Assembly (NCBI GenBank): GCA_963667315.1 | Contig: OY763325.1 | Span: 992,001 to 1,056,000, forward strand | Origin: DAINPP01 sp963667315 | Lineage (GTDB): Bacteria; Thermotogota; Thermotogae; MWEM01 | DNA length: 64,000 nt | Direction: 5' to 3' | The notes under the pieces: generated by a model | Databases searched by the model: none | Seen by the model: the letters and a program-made list of their open reading frames with translations, nothing else | What the model was told of the DNA's origin: nothing | Shown here: positions 51,444 to 60,447 of the stretch, piece after piece | Numbering within the stretch: position 1 is the first letter of the stretch | Layout: the number at the start of each line of letters is the position of its first letter | Position numbers and translations under genes: made by a program

Positions 51444-51950
51444 CTAATAGGTCTCGTAATGAATCCTGCTCTCATTAAATCTATCGACAAACTTATTCTC
51501 AGCACCCTCAGCGGGATAACCAACAGGCACAACCGAATATGGTCTGATATGCTCCGGAAGATCAAACAAAGTTTTAATATTTTTCACCCTGTCCTGAACC
51601 GGTGCAACCCCAAGCCATACAGCTCCAAGTCCCATTTCAGCGGCTTCAAGTAATAAATTCTGCGTTGCGGCTCCCATATCCTGTTCCCAATTTTCAGGAT
51701 AATTCAATTTCTCTGTATTGGCAAGAAATACAATCGCTACCGATGCATGTCTTGTCATTGAGGCATATGGACTGAATTTTGATAATTTGTCCAGCATTCC
51801 ACTGTCCTGAACAACAATGAATTCCCAGGGCTGCTGATTTCCTGCAGAAGGTGCCTGCATCGCTGCTTTAAGCATTTTCTCTATCTTTTCATTTTCCACT
51901 TTCTTATCTGAATATCGCCTGATACTCCTTCTTGTAAAGATCACATTCAT
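51444..51950 (-). CDS. Nitroreductase family protein
   Basis: This 168-residue protein opens FTRRSIRRYSDKKVENEKI and contains MQAPSAGNQQPWEFIVVQD and EMGLGAVWLGVAP, the FMN-binding segments of the nitroreductase/NADH oxidase family. Such enzymes reduce nitro compounds, quinones or similar substrates with NAD(P)H. ATG at 51950 follows GAGGTGAAAG. It has its own terminator and stands between the PadR operon and the XRE cassette. Confidence 0.9.
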   Translation of the reverse strand: MNVIFTRRSIRRYSDKKVENEKIEKMLKAAMQAPSAGNQQPWEFIVVQDSGMLDKLSKFSPYASMTRHASVAIVFLANTEKLNYPENWEQDMGAATQNLLLEAAEMGLGAVWLGVAPVQDRVKNIKTLFDLPEHIRPYSVVPVGYPAEGAENKFVDRFNESRIHYETY

Positions 51951-52039
51951 TTCTTTCACCTCATTTTATTGAAAACATGCCATCTTCATTCTATCATAAG
52001 AAATCAAATGTTTTCAGATTAAATGACGTTTAAGAGGTT

Positions 52040-52240
52040 TCACTTTTTCAATATAAGTTCTTTTTTTAGATTTCTTAGACTTTCTAACAGCTTTTGCGGT
52101 AGAAGATTGATGAGAAAAAAGGCGATTGAAATTCCCATCAGGATACCGAGTATCATATCATGAGTTCCTGTAAATCTTTCAAGTATGAGATACAGTGCTA
52201 AAGTTAATAATGCAATATTAAAGACCAATTTATTTTTCAT
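52040..52240 (-). CDS. Small membrane protein
   Basis: This protein of about 66 residues has two hydrophobic segments (LVFNIALLTLALYLIL and GILMGISIAFFLINLL) and a basic tail. It overlaps the preceding small gene by 11 bases and follows AAAGGAGA. It is the last gene of the XRE/membrane cassette. No family is recognised. Confidence 0.75.
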   Translation of the reverse strand: MKNKLVFNIALLTLALYLILERFTGTHDMILGILMGISIAFFLINLLPQKLLESLRNLKKELILKK

Positions 52241-52457
52241 CATCTTCTCCTTTTATCATAATGGTGAAAGGGTTTTTCTTGTGCGCAAAACACCAGCACA
52301 TGTATATAAAGGACCCTATGACTAATGTAAAAGACACACCGTCAAGCAAACCATGTATGAAATCAGAAAAAGACCCCCTAAATATATTGTTGATAACCAG
52401 ACAAATCATACCTGCCACATACAAAGCCATCATTGTGTTGTTGAATTTAGTTTTCAT
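52230..52457 (-). CDS. Small two-helix membrane protein
   Basis: This 75-residue protein has hydrophobic segments MMALYVAGMICLVINNIF and VSFTLVIGSFIYMCWCFAH. It overlaps the following small gene. Its similar size and order suggest relatedness to that neighbour. No function can be assigned, but proteins of this kind often accompany XRE regulators with DUF2178-type partners. Confidence 0.75.
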   Translation of the reverse strand: MKTKFNNTMMALYVAGMICLVINNIFRGSFSDFIHGLLDGVSFTLVIGSFIYMCWCFAHKKNPFTIMIKGEDDEK

Positions 52458-52469
52458 GCCCTCACCACC

Positions 52470-52928
52470 TCAATATCGTTTCAAAAAGTAGATTTTAAGA
52501 AAGGCACTGACATTCAGCTGGAAAACGGCACATACTATAAGCGTATAAAAGACTGTTGTGTTGTAGTACCCGGCAATAATACCCGCTAAAATAAAAACCA
52601 CTGAATAGAAGATAACAATGTTCCCGCCTGATTTCTGTTTTATCGCTTTCGTTCTCTCGTCAGTTTCCTTGTTCTGAAGTAATTTCAATTTAACTATATC
52701 CTGCGTTGCCCTCTGATATCTTATGATAAAAAATGTAAACACCAGGATCAATCCTGTTAGCAAACCACTTTGTAATCCGGTAACCACACCATTTGAAAAA
52801 TCACTTTCAAGTTCTGCTCCAAAAAATCCGAATACCTGTAAAGACAGTATCACAGCTGCCACAATCATCGTTAAAGCCATCAACAAAATTCTTCTCTGTA
52901 AAGTTCTCTTGTACTTTTCCATCATCAT
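52470..52928 (-). CDS. DUF2178-like membrane protein
   Basis: This 150-152 residue protein has four hydrophobic segments and a conserved central section KLLQNKETDERTKAIKQKSGG between helices 2 and 3. It resembles the DUF2178 family that is commonly next to small XRE regulators. ATG triplets occur at 52928, 52925 and 52922; the last has the best spacing from GGTGGAGG. Its start overlaps the xre stop. Function unknown. Confidence 0.8.
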   Translation of the reverse strand: MMMEKYKRTLQRRILLMALTMIVAAVILSLQVFGFFGAELESDFSNGVVTGLQSGLLTGLILVFTFFIIRYQRATQDIVKLKLLQNKETDERTKAIKQKSGGNIVIFYSVVFILAGIIAGYYNTTVFYTLIVCAVFQLNVSAFLKIYFLKRY

Positions 52929-53128
52929 TCCTCCACCTGTGAAAAATCAAAAACCTCTTCAATAGTCATCTCAAAATGTCTTGCTATCTTATAAGCCAGA
53001 ACGAGTGAAGCCGTATACTTCTCGCATTCAATAGAAGTAATCGTCTGCCTTGTTGTTCCCACTTCAAAAGCAAGTTCTGCCTGAGACAGCTTATGCTTCT
53101 TTCTCAACTCTTTAATCTTTGTCTTCAT
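52925..53128 (-). CDS. Small XRE family transcriptional regulator
   Basis: This 67-residue protein is almost entirely one helix-turn-helix: IKELRKKHKLSQAELAFEVG and TTRQTITSIECEKYTASLVLAY, followed by IEEVF. It is the YozG-like type that acts as a dimer. ATG at 53128 follows AAGGAG. It is first in the operon with three membrane proteins. Its promoter carries repeated GCAAAG elements, the likely binding sites. Confidence 0.9.
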   Translation of the reverse strand: MKTKIKELRKKHKLSQAELAFEVGTTRQTITSIECEKYTASLVLAYKIARHFEMTIEEVFDFSQVEE

Positions 53129-53164
53129 AAAACACTCCTTATGCAATGCTCGCTTTGCAAATAC

Positions 53165-53193
53165 AGTATAGCAAACTTTGCACTTTTTGTCAA
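53165..53193 (-). promoter_or_regulatory. Promoter of the xre operon
   Basis: Minus-strand TTGACA at 53193-53188, a 17-base spacer and TATACT at 53170-53165, preceded by TGC (extended -10). Confidence 0.88.
53171..53181. promoter_or_regulatory. Probable XRE operator within the promoter spacer
   Basis: Palindrome GCAAA-C-TTTGC lies between -35 and -10. Further TTTGCA/TGCAAA copies flank it near 53155 and 53200, on both sides of the promoter, consistent with cooperative autorepression. Confidence 0.6.
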
Positions 53194-53313
53194 GTTAACT
53201 TTGCATACCGTCGTAATAATAAGCTGAATACTTATCTGAAGTTCTTGTTGTCTCAGGATATTCAAGTTATTATCTCCGCGATATGTTGAAAAACACTTCA
53301 AATCACAGAAGAC

Positions 53314-53526
53314 TTATTGATCAGTATCTTTTTTCCGGTTATTCAAATTGATTATTAACTGAAATATGATGCTCTCACTAATTTGCGAACTTTTTAAAAA
53401 CAATCTTGTAATGGATGGATAAATTGCAGATTTATTGATAACTTTTCCAGATACTTCGTACAGCGGGCGGAAAATATTCCGCCCATAAAATATTTCCGGG
53501 ATTTTCTCAAATCCTCGTTGAACCAT
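53314..53526 (-). other. Weak 70-codon ORF in the 53129-53506 gap
   Basis: An open frame starts with ATG inside the 3' end of the aldehyde dehydrogenase gene. It has no ribosome site and no similarity I recognise. A hairpin GGGCGGAA/TTCCGCCC lies inside it at 53464-53483, perhaps terminating the dehydrogenase transcript. It is listed only to describe the gap; it may be a gene relic or noise. Confidence 0.15.
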
Positions 53527-54898
53527 ACATCAATCTTTTTATAAGATTCAGACTTTTTTTCATAGCAGGTGGATATTTCATTTTAAGGTCAAATTTTGTC
53601 GTTGAATGCAGGATTGCCTTTTTATGTGTAAAGGCATCGTAACTGTGCTTACCGTGGTAATTTCCGATACCGCTTGTCCCACGACCACCAAACGGCAGAT
53701 GTTCGTTTGTAAGATGCATGATCGTATCATTCACACACCCGCCTCCAAACTGAATATCGTGAAGCAACGCTTCTATAAACTGTTTATCTTCACTGAATAT
53801 ATACATGGCAAGCGGATCCGGATTTCTATGAATGACATCTATAATTTCATTGTATTCTCTGAATGAAACAACCGGTAGAACAGGTCCGAAGATTTCTTCC
53901 CGCATAATTGGTTTATCCAAATCATGGACTTCGACAAGCGTCAATTCAATCTTCCGATTTTCATCATGTGTTTTCCCGCCAAATATTATCTTTCCGTCTT
54001 TCAGATAACTTTTCACTCTTATATAATTTCGTTCGTTAATAATTTTACCAAAATCATCATTATGAATCGCTGATTCCGAGTAAAATTCAGTTGCTATCCT
54101 TTTAAATGCTTTATAAAAGTCTTCTTTGACTTCCTCATGTACCAGTGCATAATCAGGAGCTACACATGTTTGTCCTGCGTTTGTTCCTTTTCCGAATACA
54201 ATTCTTTTAACCGCAATATCCAGATTAGCCGTTTTATCAATCACAGTCGGACTCTTCCCGCCTAATTCCAGTACAACCGGTGTAAGATGTCTTGCAGCTT
54301 TTTCCATGATGATACTTCCAACTTTTGTGCTACCGGTAAAGAATATCTTGTCATACCTTAATTCCATCAAATCGTTTGTTTCAGGTATTCCGCCCTGAAC
54401 AACCGCGATATAGTTTTTATCGAAAGTTTTTGTAAGAATCCTATCTATTACATCTGCAGTGTGCGATGAAATTTCAGAAGGCTTTATGATTGCAGTATTC
54501 CCGCCTGCAATAGCACCAACAAGCGGCGCCATAACGAGTTGAAAGGGATAATTCCATGGCCCAATAATCAACGTCACCCCAAAAGGTTCACGCATTGTGT
54601 AGGATTTTCCGGGTAAGTTAAAAAGATTGGTTTTAGCCCGTGATTTTCGATGCCATTTCGGAAGATGTTTCAGGACACTGTTTATCTCACTCAATGTGAT
54701 GCCAATTTCAGTCGAAACAGCTTCTGCCTCTGATTTTCCAAGGTCCTGATACAAAGCCTGAGCAATCGCATCTTCATGTTTCAAGATTGTTTTTTTCAGT
54801 TTTAACAGCATCTCTTTTCGAAATTCCATTATTTTTGTCTTACCGCTTCTGAAATAGTTTTTTTGATTTTGCACTAATTCTTCATATTGATTTACCAT
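53507..54898 (-). CDS. Aldehyde dehydrogenase (class 3 / fatty-aldehyde type)
   Basis: This 463-residue protein has PFGVTLIIGPWNYPFQL, the cofactor loop FFTGSTKVGSIIMEKA, the catalytic Glu in VLELGGKSPTVID and the catalytic Cys in NAGQTCVAPDY, then EEIFGPVLPVV. The short length and hydrophobic, basic C-terminus (MKKSLNLIKRLMYG) fit the class 3/fatty aldehyde branch, which oxidises medium- or long-chain or aromatic aldehydes with NAD(P)+. ATG at 54898 has best spacing from AGGAGG at 54911-54906; ATG at 54901 is possible. It stands alone. Confidence 0.93.
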   Translation of the reverse strand: MVNQYEELVQNQKNYFRSGKTKIMEFRKEMLLKLKKTILKHEDAIAQALYQDLGKSEAEAVSTEIGITLSEINSVLKHLPKWHRKSRAKTNLFNLPGKSYTMREPFGVTLIIGPWNYPFQLVMAPLVGAIAGGNTAIIKPSEISSHTADVIDRILTKTFDKNYIAVVQGGIPETNDLMELRYDKIFFTGSTKVGSIIMEKAARHLTPVVLELGGKSPTVIDKTANLDIAVKRIVFGKGTNAGQTCVAPDYALVHEEVKEDFYKAFKRIATEFYSESAIHNDDFGKIINERNYIRVKSYLKDGKIIFGGKTHDENRKIELTLVEVHDLDKPIMREEIFGPVLPVVSFREYNEIIDVIHRNPDPLAMYIFSEDKQFIEALLHDIQFGGGCVNDTIMHLTNEHLPFGGRGTSGIGNYHGKHSYDAFTHKKAILHSTTKFDLKMKYPPAMKKSLNLIKRLMYGSTRI

Positions 54899-54971
54899 CA
54901 TATACCTCCTGACTCTTCTCTTTTTCAGGATAATCATACACTTTCTCAAGCTATCTTGTCATTAACATACG

Positions 54972-55075
54972 TTAAGAACGACATTCCTTTCTGATCCTGC
55001 ATAGACTGACAGGATGAATCCCCAGGAATGTTGCAATATGCTTCTGTTTCACTCTGCTTTCAATATCCGGATAAA
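54972..55075 (-). pseudogene. C-terminal remnant of a Crp/Fnr family regulator
   Basis: On the minus strand, YPDIESRVKQKHIATFLGIH and PVSLCRIRKE match the recognition helix region that ends Crp/Fnr regulators, where (L)RVKQKHIASYLGIxPxxLSRIRK is typical. It ends at TAA 54974-54972. The cyclic-nucleotide-like domain and most of the protein are missing. The rest of 54899-55196 has only a 44-codon open frame (55049-55183) with a plausible AAGG site, which overlaps it out of frame. Confidence 0.65.
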
Positions 55076-55196
55076 AAATTGGCCCATTTTTAATTTTTCA
55101 ACCTTAAATACATTCTGAAGTTCTTCAACGGTTGTCTCAACATCAATCCCCTTCAAAACTTCCATCATCTGTTTATAATACATAGCATAACCTTAT

Positions 55197-56273
55197 CTAG
55201 TATATGTAATCAAGATCCTCCCCAATACCAAATGTACCTGCCATATCATGTTTTTTTTCTTCAAGATCCCGGATATAGCCTGTAATCTTTCCATACGGAG
55301 CACGATAATCAGCTTTAAAGAATGGAACATTGACTTTTTTCACAAAATCATCTTCTATATCAAAGCGGAGATTGACGGCATCATATTTATCCTTTGCAAA
55401 CCAGAGTATTTCTGATTGCTTTGTTACTGTTATCGGAGGAAGGGGGTGCATCTCACCGTTTATCCAGATGAAATTTTCATTGTAATCATCGGGATCAGTC
55501 ACCTGATTGTCTACAAGATTAAATCCCATCGGACCCGTATCATCATTCCTGAAGCCTGAAATCCAATCGTATTCCATATGATAAGGATAATAGCCTTTAT
55601 GATCATCTACGGCACAAATTGCCTTTTCATCAAGCGTATAAGTACGTTCTCCAACAGTAATTTTTCCCGAAGCCTTAAATAATTCTTTATGAATATACAA
55701 CGGTCTGTTTTCTCCAAGAGGCATCACAACAACCGAAGGCATCGATATACTTTTTAGTCTTACTTCCGCCCGATAACAAAAATTCTTCTTATCCCCGGAA
55801 CACTTGGCAGTTATTTTGACCTGTCCATTTTCAAAGTTGTTCTGGATATCCTGAGTAAAATTCCCCGCATTAAGATATATTCTTGAATCGAGAAGCGAAT
55901 CCGGAAAGATATTTTTCTTTTTTAAGGTAAAAACCATGTTGGATTGCGCTTTTCTTGTTTTCTTGTTGAAAAAGGATACAACATTAAATCTGATCGGGCC
56001 CGTATCATACACGGCACTCAAGATAAACCCCCTATCAAAATCGATCAGATAGGCAAACCATTGTTTTAGTCTGAAGGGTTTTAAGAAATCAGGGATATTT
56101 TTACCACACGGTTTCTCACAATCGATGAAATTGATGTGTTTCAACGGTGAACTGAAAGTCCCAAATGATGAAACACCTCTCTCAACAATATATTCAGGTG
56201 ATTGGATCGGTCTTCTCAACTCTGAAATATACTTTGGAAAATCTATTTTTTTCATTTTTTCACTAAATTCCAT
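55197..56273 (-). CDS. DUF2804 family protein
   Basis: This 358-residue protein reads LKPFRLKQWFAYLIDFDRGF, then DDHKGYYPYHMEYDWISGF, FNLVDNQVTDPDDYNENFIWING and DIEDDFVKKVNVPFFKADYR. These segments match the DUF2804 family, conserved proteins of unknown activity with a two-domain beta-rich fold. No signal peptide is seen, so it is cytosolic. The ATG at 56273 follows AGGTGA. It lies downstream of the TPR-GGDEF gene on the same strand and may be cotranscribed. Confidence 0.85.
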   Translation of the reverse strand: MEFSEKMKKIDFPKYISELRRPIQSPEYIVERGVSSFGTFSSPLKHINFIDCEKPCGKNIPDFLKPFRLKQWFAYLIDFDRGFILSAVYDTGPIRFNVVSFFNKKTRKAQSNMVFTLKKKNIFPDSLLDSRIYLNAGNFTQDIQNNFENGQVKITAKCSGDKKNFCYRAEVRLKSISMPSVVVMPLGENRPLYIHKELFKASGKITVGERTYTLDEKAICAVDDHKGYYPYHMEYDWISGFRNDDTGPMGFNLVDNQVTDPDDYNENFIWINGEMHPLPPITVTKQSEILWFAKDKYDAVNLRFDIEDDFVKKVNVPFFKADYRAPYGKITGYIRDLEEKKHDMAGTFGIGEDLDYIY

Positions 56274-56285
56274 CATTCACCTCAT

Positions 56286-57833
56286 TCATGATTCAACCAA
56301 TAGAAAATCATCAACACAGGCACAGTTCCTTTTGTTGAATTTCGCCTTGTACAGATTCATATCCGCTGCATCTATCGCACTCTGAAGGTTTATATGATTT
56401 TCATTTTTAGTGGAAATCCCGATAGAAATGGTTGTGTATTCTGAAACCGGTGAGTTTTCATGGGGGATTTTCAACTCCCGTATCGTATTCAACATCATTT
56501 GAGCAATTTCATTTCCATTATATTTCTCAAGCGGTAACAGTACCAGAAATTCATCACCGCCATAGCGGTATATGTATTTCATCTCTTCAGGGAATATTCC
56601 CTGTATCGCTGAGGTAATATTCTTAATACAAGTATCTCCGTTTAAATGGCCGTAAAAATCATTGTATTGTTTAAAATAATCTATATCAAACATAACCACC
56701 GCAATAGACTCATTTTGCTCTAATGCTTTATTAATAATAATTTCACCTTCTGATTGTAAGGCAAATCTGTTATACCAACCGGTCATGGCATCTCTGAAAG
56801 ATTTATTTGCTAATTCCTGATTTTTTTCTGTCAGTTCAATTAGTTTTAAAGCGTTCTGTGAAACAAATTGCTGATTCTTCTTGTAAAAATCACTATTTAT
56901 TTTTGCCGCCTTACCAAAAAATTCAGTCGCCTTTTGATATTCACCATCTTTTTGGTATTGATCTGCGAGTAATAACATCAGTTCAGCAACTGTTGTTGAT
57001 TGATCACAAGTCTGATGGTTAAAAATCTCTTCGAGAAATTCTTTCGCCAAGCAGAGTTTTTTCCCTTTTTGTAAGATATAACACCATTCCAGTACCTGAT
57101 CATAAAGTGCTGTTTCAATCTTCTCGGAAAAGAACTCAGCATAAATTGACCTAATTTCATCAAGAGAGCGGATAAAATCTCCTCTGCATGCATGTAACCT
57201 CGCATAGTTCATCTTTCTTCCCCATACAAGTACCGGTGGTAATCCCTCCATATATTCCGACACACTTTCCAAATATCTTTCCGCCTCTTCAAATTCGTTA
57301 ATCCTCATCATATAAACCGACATATTCAACGTCGTGAAAACATGATTCAGCAGGTTGGATTTATCCAAGAAAAGCTCATAGGCTAAGCGGCAATATTTCC
57401 CGGCTTCTTCAATCATATCCTGTTTAAACAGACAAACCCCTATGTTGTTATATATCCCGCCCAAAAAAGAACGCAGGTTATTCTTTCTCGCACTCTCCAT
57501 AGCCATCAGAAAATACTGGAATGCATGTTCATACAGTCCTAACGCTGCATACACCCCGCCCAAATTGTACTGAGTTCTTGTCAACGCCTCAATATCATTT
57601 ATCTGATTTGCCAACGAAAAGGCATCAAAGAGAAAATCAAATGCTTTTTTCGTTTCAGCATGATAATAGTTGACTTGACCAAGTGCAGCCAGTATATGCA
57701 CCTGAGCACTAATGTGATCATTTTTCTTCGCTGATTTAAGCAAATCATCCAACTCTTTAATCGTAATTTTCCTTGTAATAACTTCAGTGTTTAGATTTTT
57801 AATTCTTTCACTAAGTTCTTCATATGTTAACAT
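56286..57833 (-). CDS. Cytosolic diguanylate cyclase with TPR sensor region
   Basis: This 515-residue protein has tetratricopeptide-like repeats over residues about 40-330 (TQYNLGGVYAALGLYEHAFQ, GIYNNIGVCLFKQDMIEEAG) and a C-terminal GGDEF domain with MFDIDYFKQYNDFYGHLNGD and YRYGGDEFLVLLP. The catalytic motif is intact, unlike the degenerate GGDEF of the phosphorelay operon, so it is expected to make cyclic-di-GMP. No RxxD inhibitory site precedes it. There are no transmembrane segments, so TPR-bound protein partners are likely to control it. ATG at 57833 follows GGGGA. Confidence 0.92.
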   Translation of the reverse strand: MLTYEELSERIKNLNTEVITRKITIKELDDLLKSAKKNDHISAQVHILAALGQVNYYHAETKKAFDFLFDAFSLANQINDIEALTRTQYNLGGVYAALGLYEHAFQYFLMAMESARKNNLRSFLGGIYNNIGVCLFKQDMIEEAGKYCRLAYELFLDKSNLLNHVFTTLNMSVYMMRINEFEEAERYLESVSEYMEGLPPVLVWGRKMNYARLHACRGDFIRSLDEIRSIYAEFFSEKIETALYDQVLEWCYILQKGKKLCLAKEFLEEIFNHQTCDQSTTVAELMLLLADQYQKDGEYQKATEFFGKAAKINSDFYKKNQQFVSQNALKLIELTEKNQELANKSFRDAMTGWYNRFALQSEGEIIINKALEQNESIAVVMFDIDYFKQYNDFYGHLNGDTCIKNITSAIQGIFPEEMKYIYRYGGDEFLVLLPLEKYNGNEIAQMMLNTIRELKIPHENSPVSEYTTISIGISTKNENHINLQSAIDAADMNLYKAKFNKRNCACVDDFLLVES

Positions 57834-57972
57834 CCGTTTGTTCCCCTTTCCATCCGAGAAGGTGTTAAACCATTTGTAAAATCAATCACTTTTCTTCCTA
57901 TAAACCTGATGATAGCATATTTAATCGATAAATAGTTGAATTTCTGCCATTTTATTTTAACCCCTGAAACAA

Positions 57973-58011
57973 GCAAACCGCCTGTTTGAGTAAGACTAAC
58001 AGGCGGTTTGC
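57973..58011 (-). terminator. Hairpin after rlmD
   Basis: 14-bp perfect stem (GCAAACCGCCTGTT and its complement) with an 11-base loop, 31 bases beyond the rlmD stop. Only a few T follow on the minus strand. Confidence 0.75.
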
Positions 58012-58041
58012 ATTAAATTTTAATTCAATATCAACTTTAAA

Positions 58042-59397
58042 CTATTTCTTGATCATTTTCACAATATTCTCAACATGTGCCGTATGCGGGAACATATCAA
58101 TCGGCTGGATGATTTCTAATTCATAGCCGGCATCTTTCAGCGTCACACAGTCACGAATAAGCGTTCCCAGATCACAGGAAATGTAAATTATCTTTTGAGG
58201 CTCAAGCTCAATTATCTTTTGTAAGGCTGTTTTATCGATCCCTGCTCTTGGCGGGTCAACAATTATCGTATCCGGTTTGATAACATCCGATTCTTCGACA
58301 TAATGCTCTACCGTCATCCCCTTTACGATCAAATTTGTGATCTTGTTGAGAGAGGCATTTGCTACAGCTGCTTTTACAGAATCATGCTGAGATTCCACGA
58401 GCAAAACCCTTTTATAGAGCGGTGCGAGATAAATTGAGAAAAAGCCTACCCCACCGTAAAGATCCATCATCACTTCCTCTTTAACTGGTTCAGCTAATTC
58501 TTTAACGGTTGAGAGAAAAGTTTTAAGCATTTTGGAATTTGTCTGAAAGAAAGAGGTTGGTGGAATATTGTATTCAAACCACTCAATTTTTTCTGTTAAC
58601 GTTCCTTTTCCAAACACCGTATTGTATTCTCCGGAAAGCATTGTCTTCTTCCTGCCAAACACCTGAATCATAGAATCAATGAAAGGCAACCTTGATCTAA
58701 CTTTTCCCTTTATCATGTTGATCTGCTTACCAACCCTGAACGAAGTAATAATGATCAACATATATTGTCCGGTATATTCGGTTTTTCTGACCGCTATTCC
58801 TCTAAGAAAACCTCTTCTGTTTCTGTTGTTAAAAACATCTTCCGCTGTGAAGAGTTCATTGAAGATATCCTGTAAAGTAAGCCTGATCTTCTCGAATTTT
58901 TCATCTGCGATCTTACAACCTTTCGGCTCCAAAATACGATTGGATCCTTTTTCCTTCATACCGAGAACAATCCCTTTTTGATTCCCGACGCAGGAATACA
59001 CCATCTTGTTTCTCATTCCAACAATGCCTTCTGATGCGATAACAGGTCTCAATAGACCATCTGTCTCAATATTCCCAAGTCTTTGAAACTGTTCTTTGAT
59101 GATTATCGCTTTATTTTCCAGCTGGAAATGATAATCAAGATCAAGCCAGTCACAGGCACCGCATTTTCTGAATACTCTGCAAGTCGACTGATTTCTCTCA
59201 GGGATCTTATATTTCCAGTTAACCGCTTTTCCCAGTGTAAAATTTTTCTTTTCCTTTTCCACTCTGACATCTACAATTTCACCCGGATAAGCACCATCTA
59301 CAAACACCGGTTTCCCTTCTTCATCGTGTCCCAGACCCTGTCCACCATTCAGGAATTTCTCAACGACAATGTCTGATAAAACTTTTTCATTTTCCAT
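58042..59397 (-). CDS. rlmD: 23S rRNA (uracil-5-)-methyltransferase RlmD/RumA type
   Basis: This 451-residue protein has an N-terminal TRAM domain (about 8-65, GQGLGHDEEGKPVFVDGAYPG), then the four-Cys Fe-S cluster of the RumA group (CRVFRKCGACDWL), the SAM-binding MMDLYGGVGFFSIYLAP, VDPPRAGIDK and the catalytic Cys in ISCDLGTLIRD. Family members methylate C5 of uracil in 23S rRNA (U1939 in E. coli), some U747. Which site is modified cannot be told. ATG at 59397 follows a GGGTAGTGAG site, 14 bases after the lipase-like gene. Confidence 0.92.
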   Translation of the reverse strand: MENEKVLSDIVVEKFLNGGQGLGHDEEGKPVFVDGAYPGEIVDVRVEKEKKNFTLGKAVNWKYKIPERNQSTCRVFRKCGACDWLDLDYHFQLENKAIIIKEQFQRLGNIETDGLLRPVIASEGIVGMRNKMVYSCVGNQKGIVLGMKEKGSNRILEPKGCKIADEKFEKIRLTLQDIFNELFTAEDVFNNRNRRGFLRGIAVRKTEYTGQYMLIIITSFRVGKQINMIKGKVRSRLPFIDSMIQVFGRKKTMLSGEYNTVFGKGTLTEKIEWFEYNIPPTSFFQTNSKMLKTFLSTVKELAEPVKEEVMMDLYGGVGFFSIYLAPLYKRVLLVESQHDSVKAAVANASLNKITNLIVKGMTVEHYVEESDVIKPDTIIVDPPRAGIDKTALQKIIELEPQKIIYISCDLGTLIRDCVTLKDAGYELEIIQPIDMFPHTAHVENIVKMIKK

Positions 59398-59411
59398 TTC
59401 TCACTACCCTT

Positions 59412-60233
59412 TCAAATGTTGGATCTGAACCATCCAATGATATCTTTTCTGAACTGTTCACCGTGTTCAGGATCATATATCGTTTCATGAAATGCCTCGT
59501 CATATTTGCATAAAAGCTTTTTCTCCGAACCAATATTTCCAAAAAATTCCTCTGTCCCTTCAATGGGTACAACATTATCTCCTGTTCCTTTCTGGAACAT
59601 TATCGGTTTGATTATCTTTGAAGCATTATCCCTTACTTTTTTAACATTCTGATGTATGCTCAAAGCAAGTTTCAGGCTGACTCTCGGATGAACGAGAGAG
59701 TCTTTGGTATAGGCAATGACTTCATTTCGATCTCTGGAGATATCTTCTTGTTTAATTGCGTTATTCAACGTAATAAACGGAAGCAGTTTTGCGAGTGCTT
59801 TATTCTTTTCCATCCTTTTCCTCGTTTCTTCATCCACCGTTATGGCGGGGGAGGAAACAACTGTCGCGTAAAATGTATCGGGATGTTCTTCAACATACCT
59901 TAGCGTAATCAGCCCCCCAAGACTGTGTCCGAAAATACCGATCGGCAGTTGCGGATGCTCCGAACGTATTTTCCTCACCATAAAATCAAGTATTTTAAAA
60001 CTATCCTCTATTGAAGTATGACCTCTTATCCCTTTGGTCTTACCGTGTCCGAAATTATCGAACCCATAAACCGTAAATCGATGTTGTCCCATTTCTCTTG
60101 CAAATCTTTCGTATCTGTCGATATGTTCCCCCAAGCCATGTACAATGAGAATTGAAGCCAGTGCATCTTTGTTTGTGTAATTTACTGTATAAGTCTTTTT
60201 GCCTCCGATTTTCAAGTATTCCTGATTCTTCAT
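59412..60233 (-). CDS. Alpha/beta hydrolase, monoacylglycerol lipase-like
   Basis: This 273-residue protein has ILIVHGLGEHIDRYERFA, the nucleophile elbow FGHSLGGLITL, catalytic Asp in GTGDNVVPIEG and catalytic His in DEAFHETIYDP. The arrangement and length match the lysophospholipase/monoacylglycerol lipase group (PldB). It has no signal peptide, so it works in the cytosol. ATG at 60233 follows GAAGGGG. It leads the two-gene unit with rlmD. Confidence 0.92.
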   Translation of the reverse strand: MKNQEYLKIGGKKTYTVNYTNKDALASILIVHGLGEHIDRYERFAREMGQHRFTVYGFDNFGHGKTKGIRGHTSIEDSFKILDFMVRKIRSEHPQLPIGIFGHSLGGLITLRYVEEHPDTFYATVVSSPAITVDEETRKRMEKNKALAKLLPFITLNNAIKQEDISRDRNEVIAYTKDSLVHPRVSLKLALSIHQNVKKVRDNASKIIKPIMFQKGTGDNVVPIEGTEEFFGNIGSEKKLLCKYDEAFHETIYDPEHGEQFRKDIIGWFRSNI

Positions 60234-60395
60234 TTTAATACCCCTTCTTTCATGACTTTTTCAGTAACCAGTACTATAACATTTTTTTACTTCACAAATC
60301 TAATTTTATCTCATTTCATCTCGTTTTATTATACTCTTTTTTTACATCGTGATTAATTTTTATTCAACACCGCTAATTAATATTGATTAAAGGTG

Positions 60396-60401
60396 TATAA
60401 T
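60396..60401 (+). promoter_or_regulatory. -10 element for the lipoprotein gene
   Basis: TATAAT preceded by TG, 46 bases before the GTG start at 60448; no clear -35. The divergent hydrolase has TATAGT on the minus strand at 60278-60273. Confidence 0.5.
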
Positions 60402-60447
60402 ACTGTGGGGTTTAATTATTAGCAATCTTTCAATTGGAGTGATTTTG

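Noticed and set aside
53464..53483. GGGCGGAA/TTCCGCCC hairpin as a terminator of the aldehyde dehydrogenase gene
   Set aside because: No T tract follows on the minus strand, so it is mentioned only as a hairpin.
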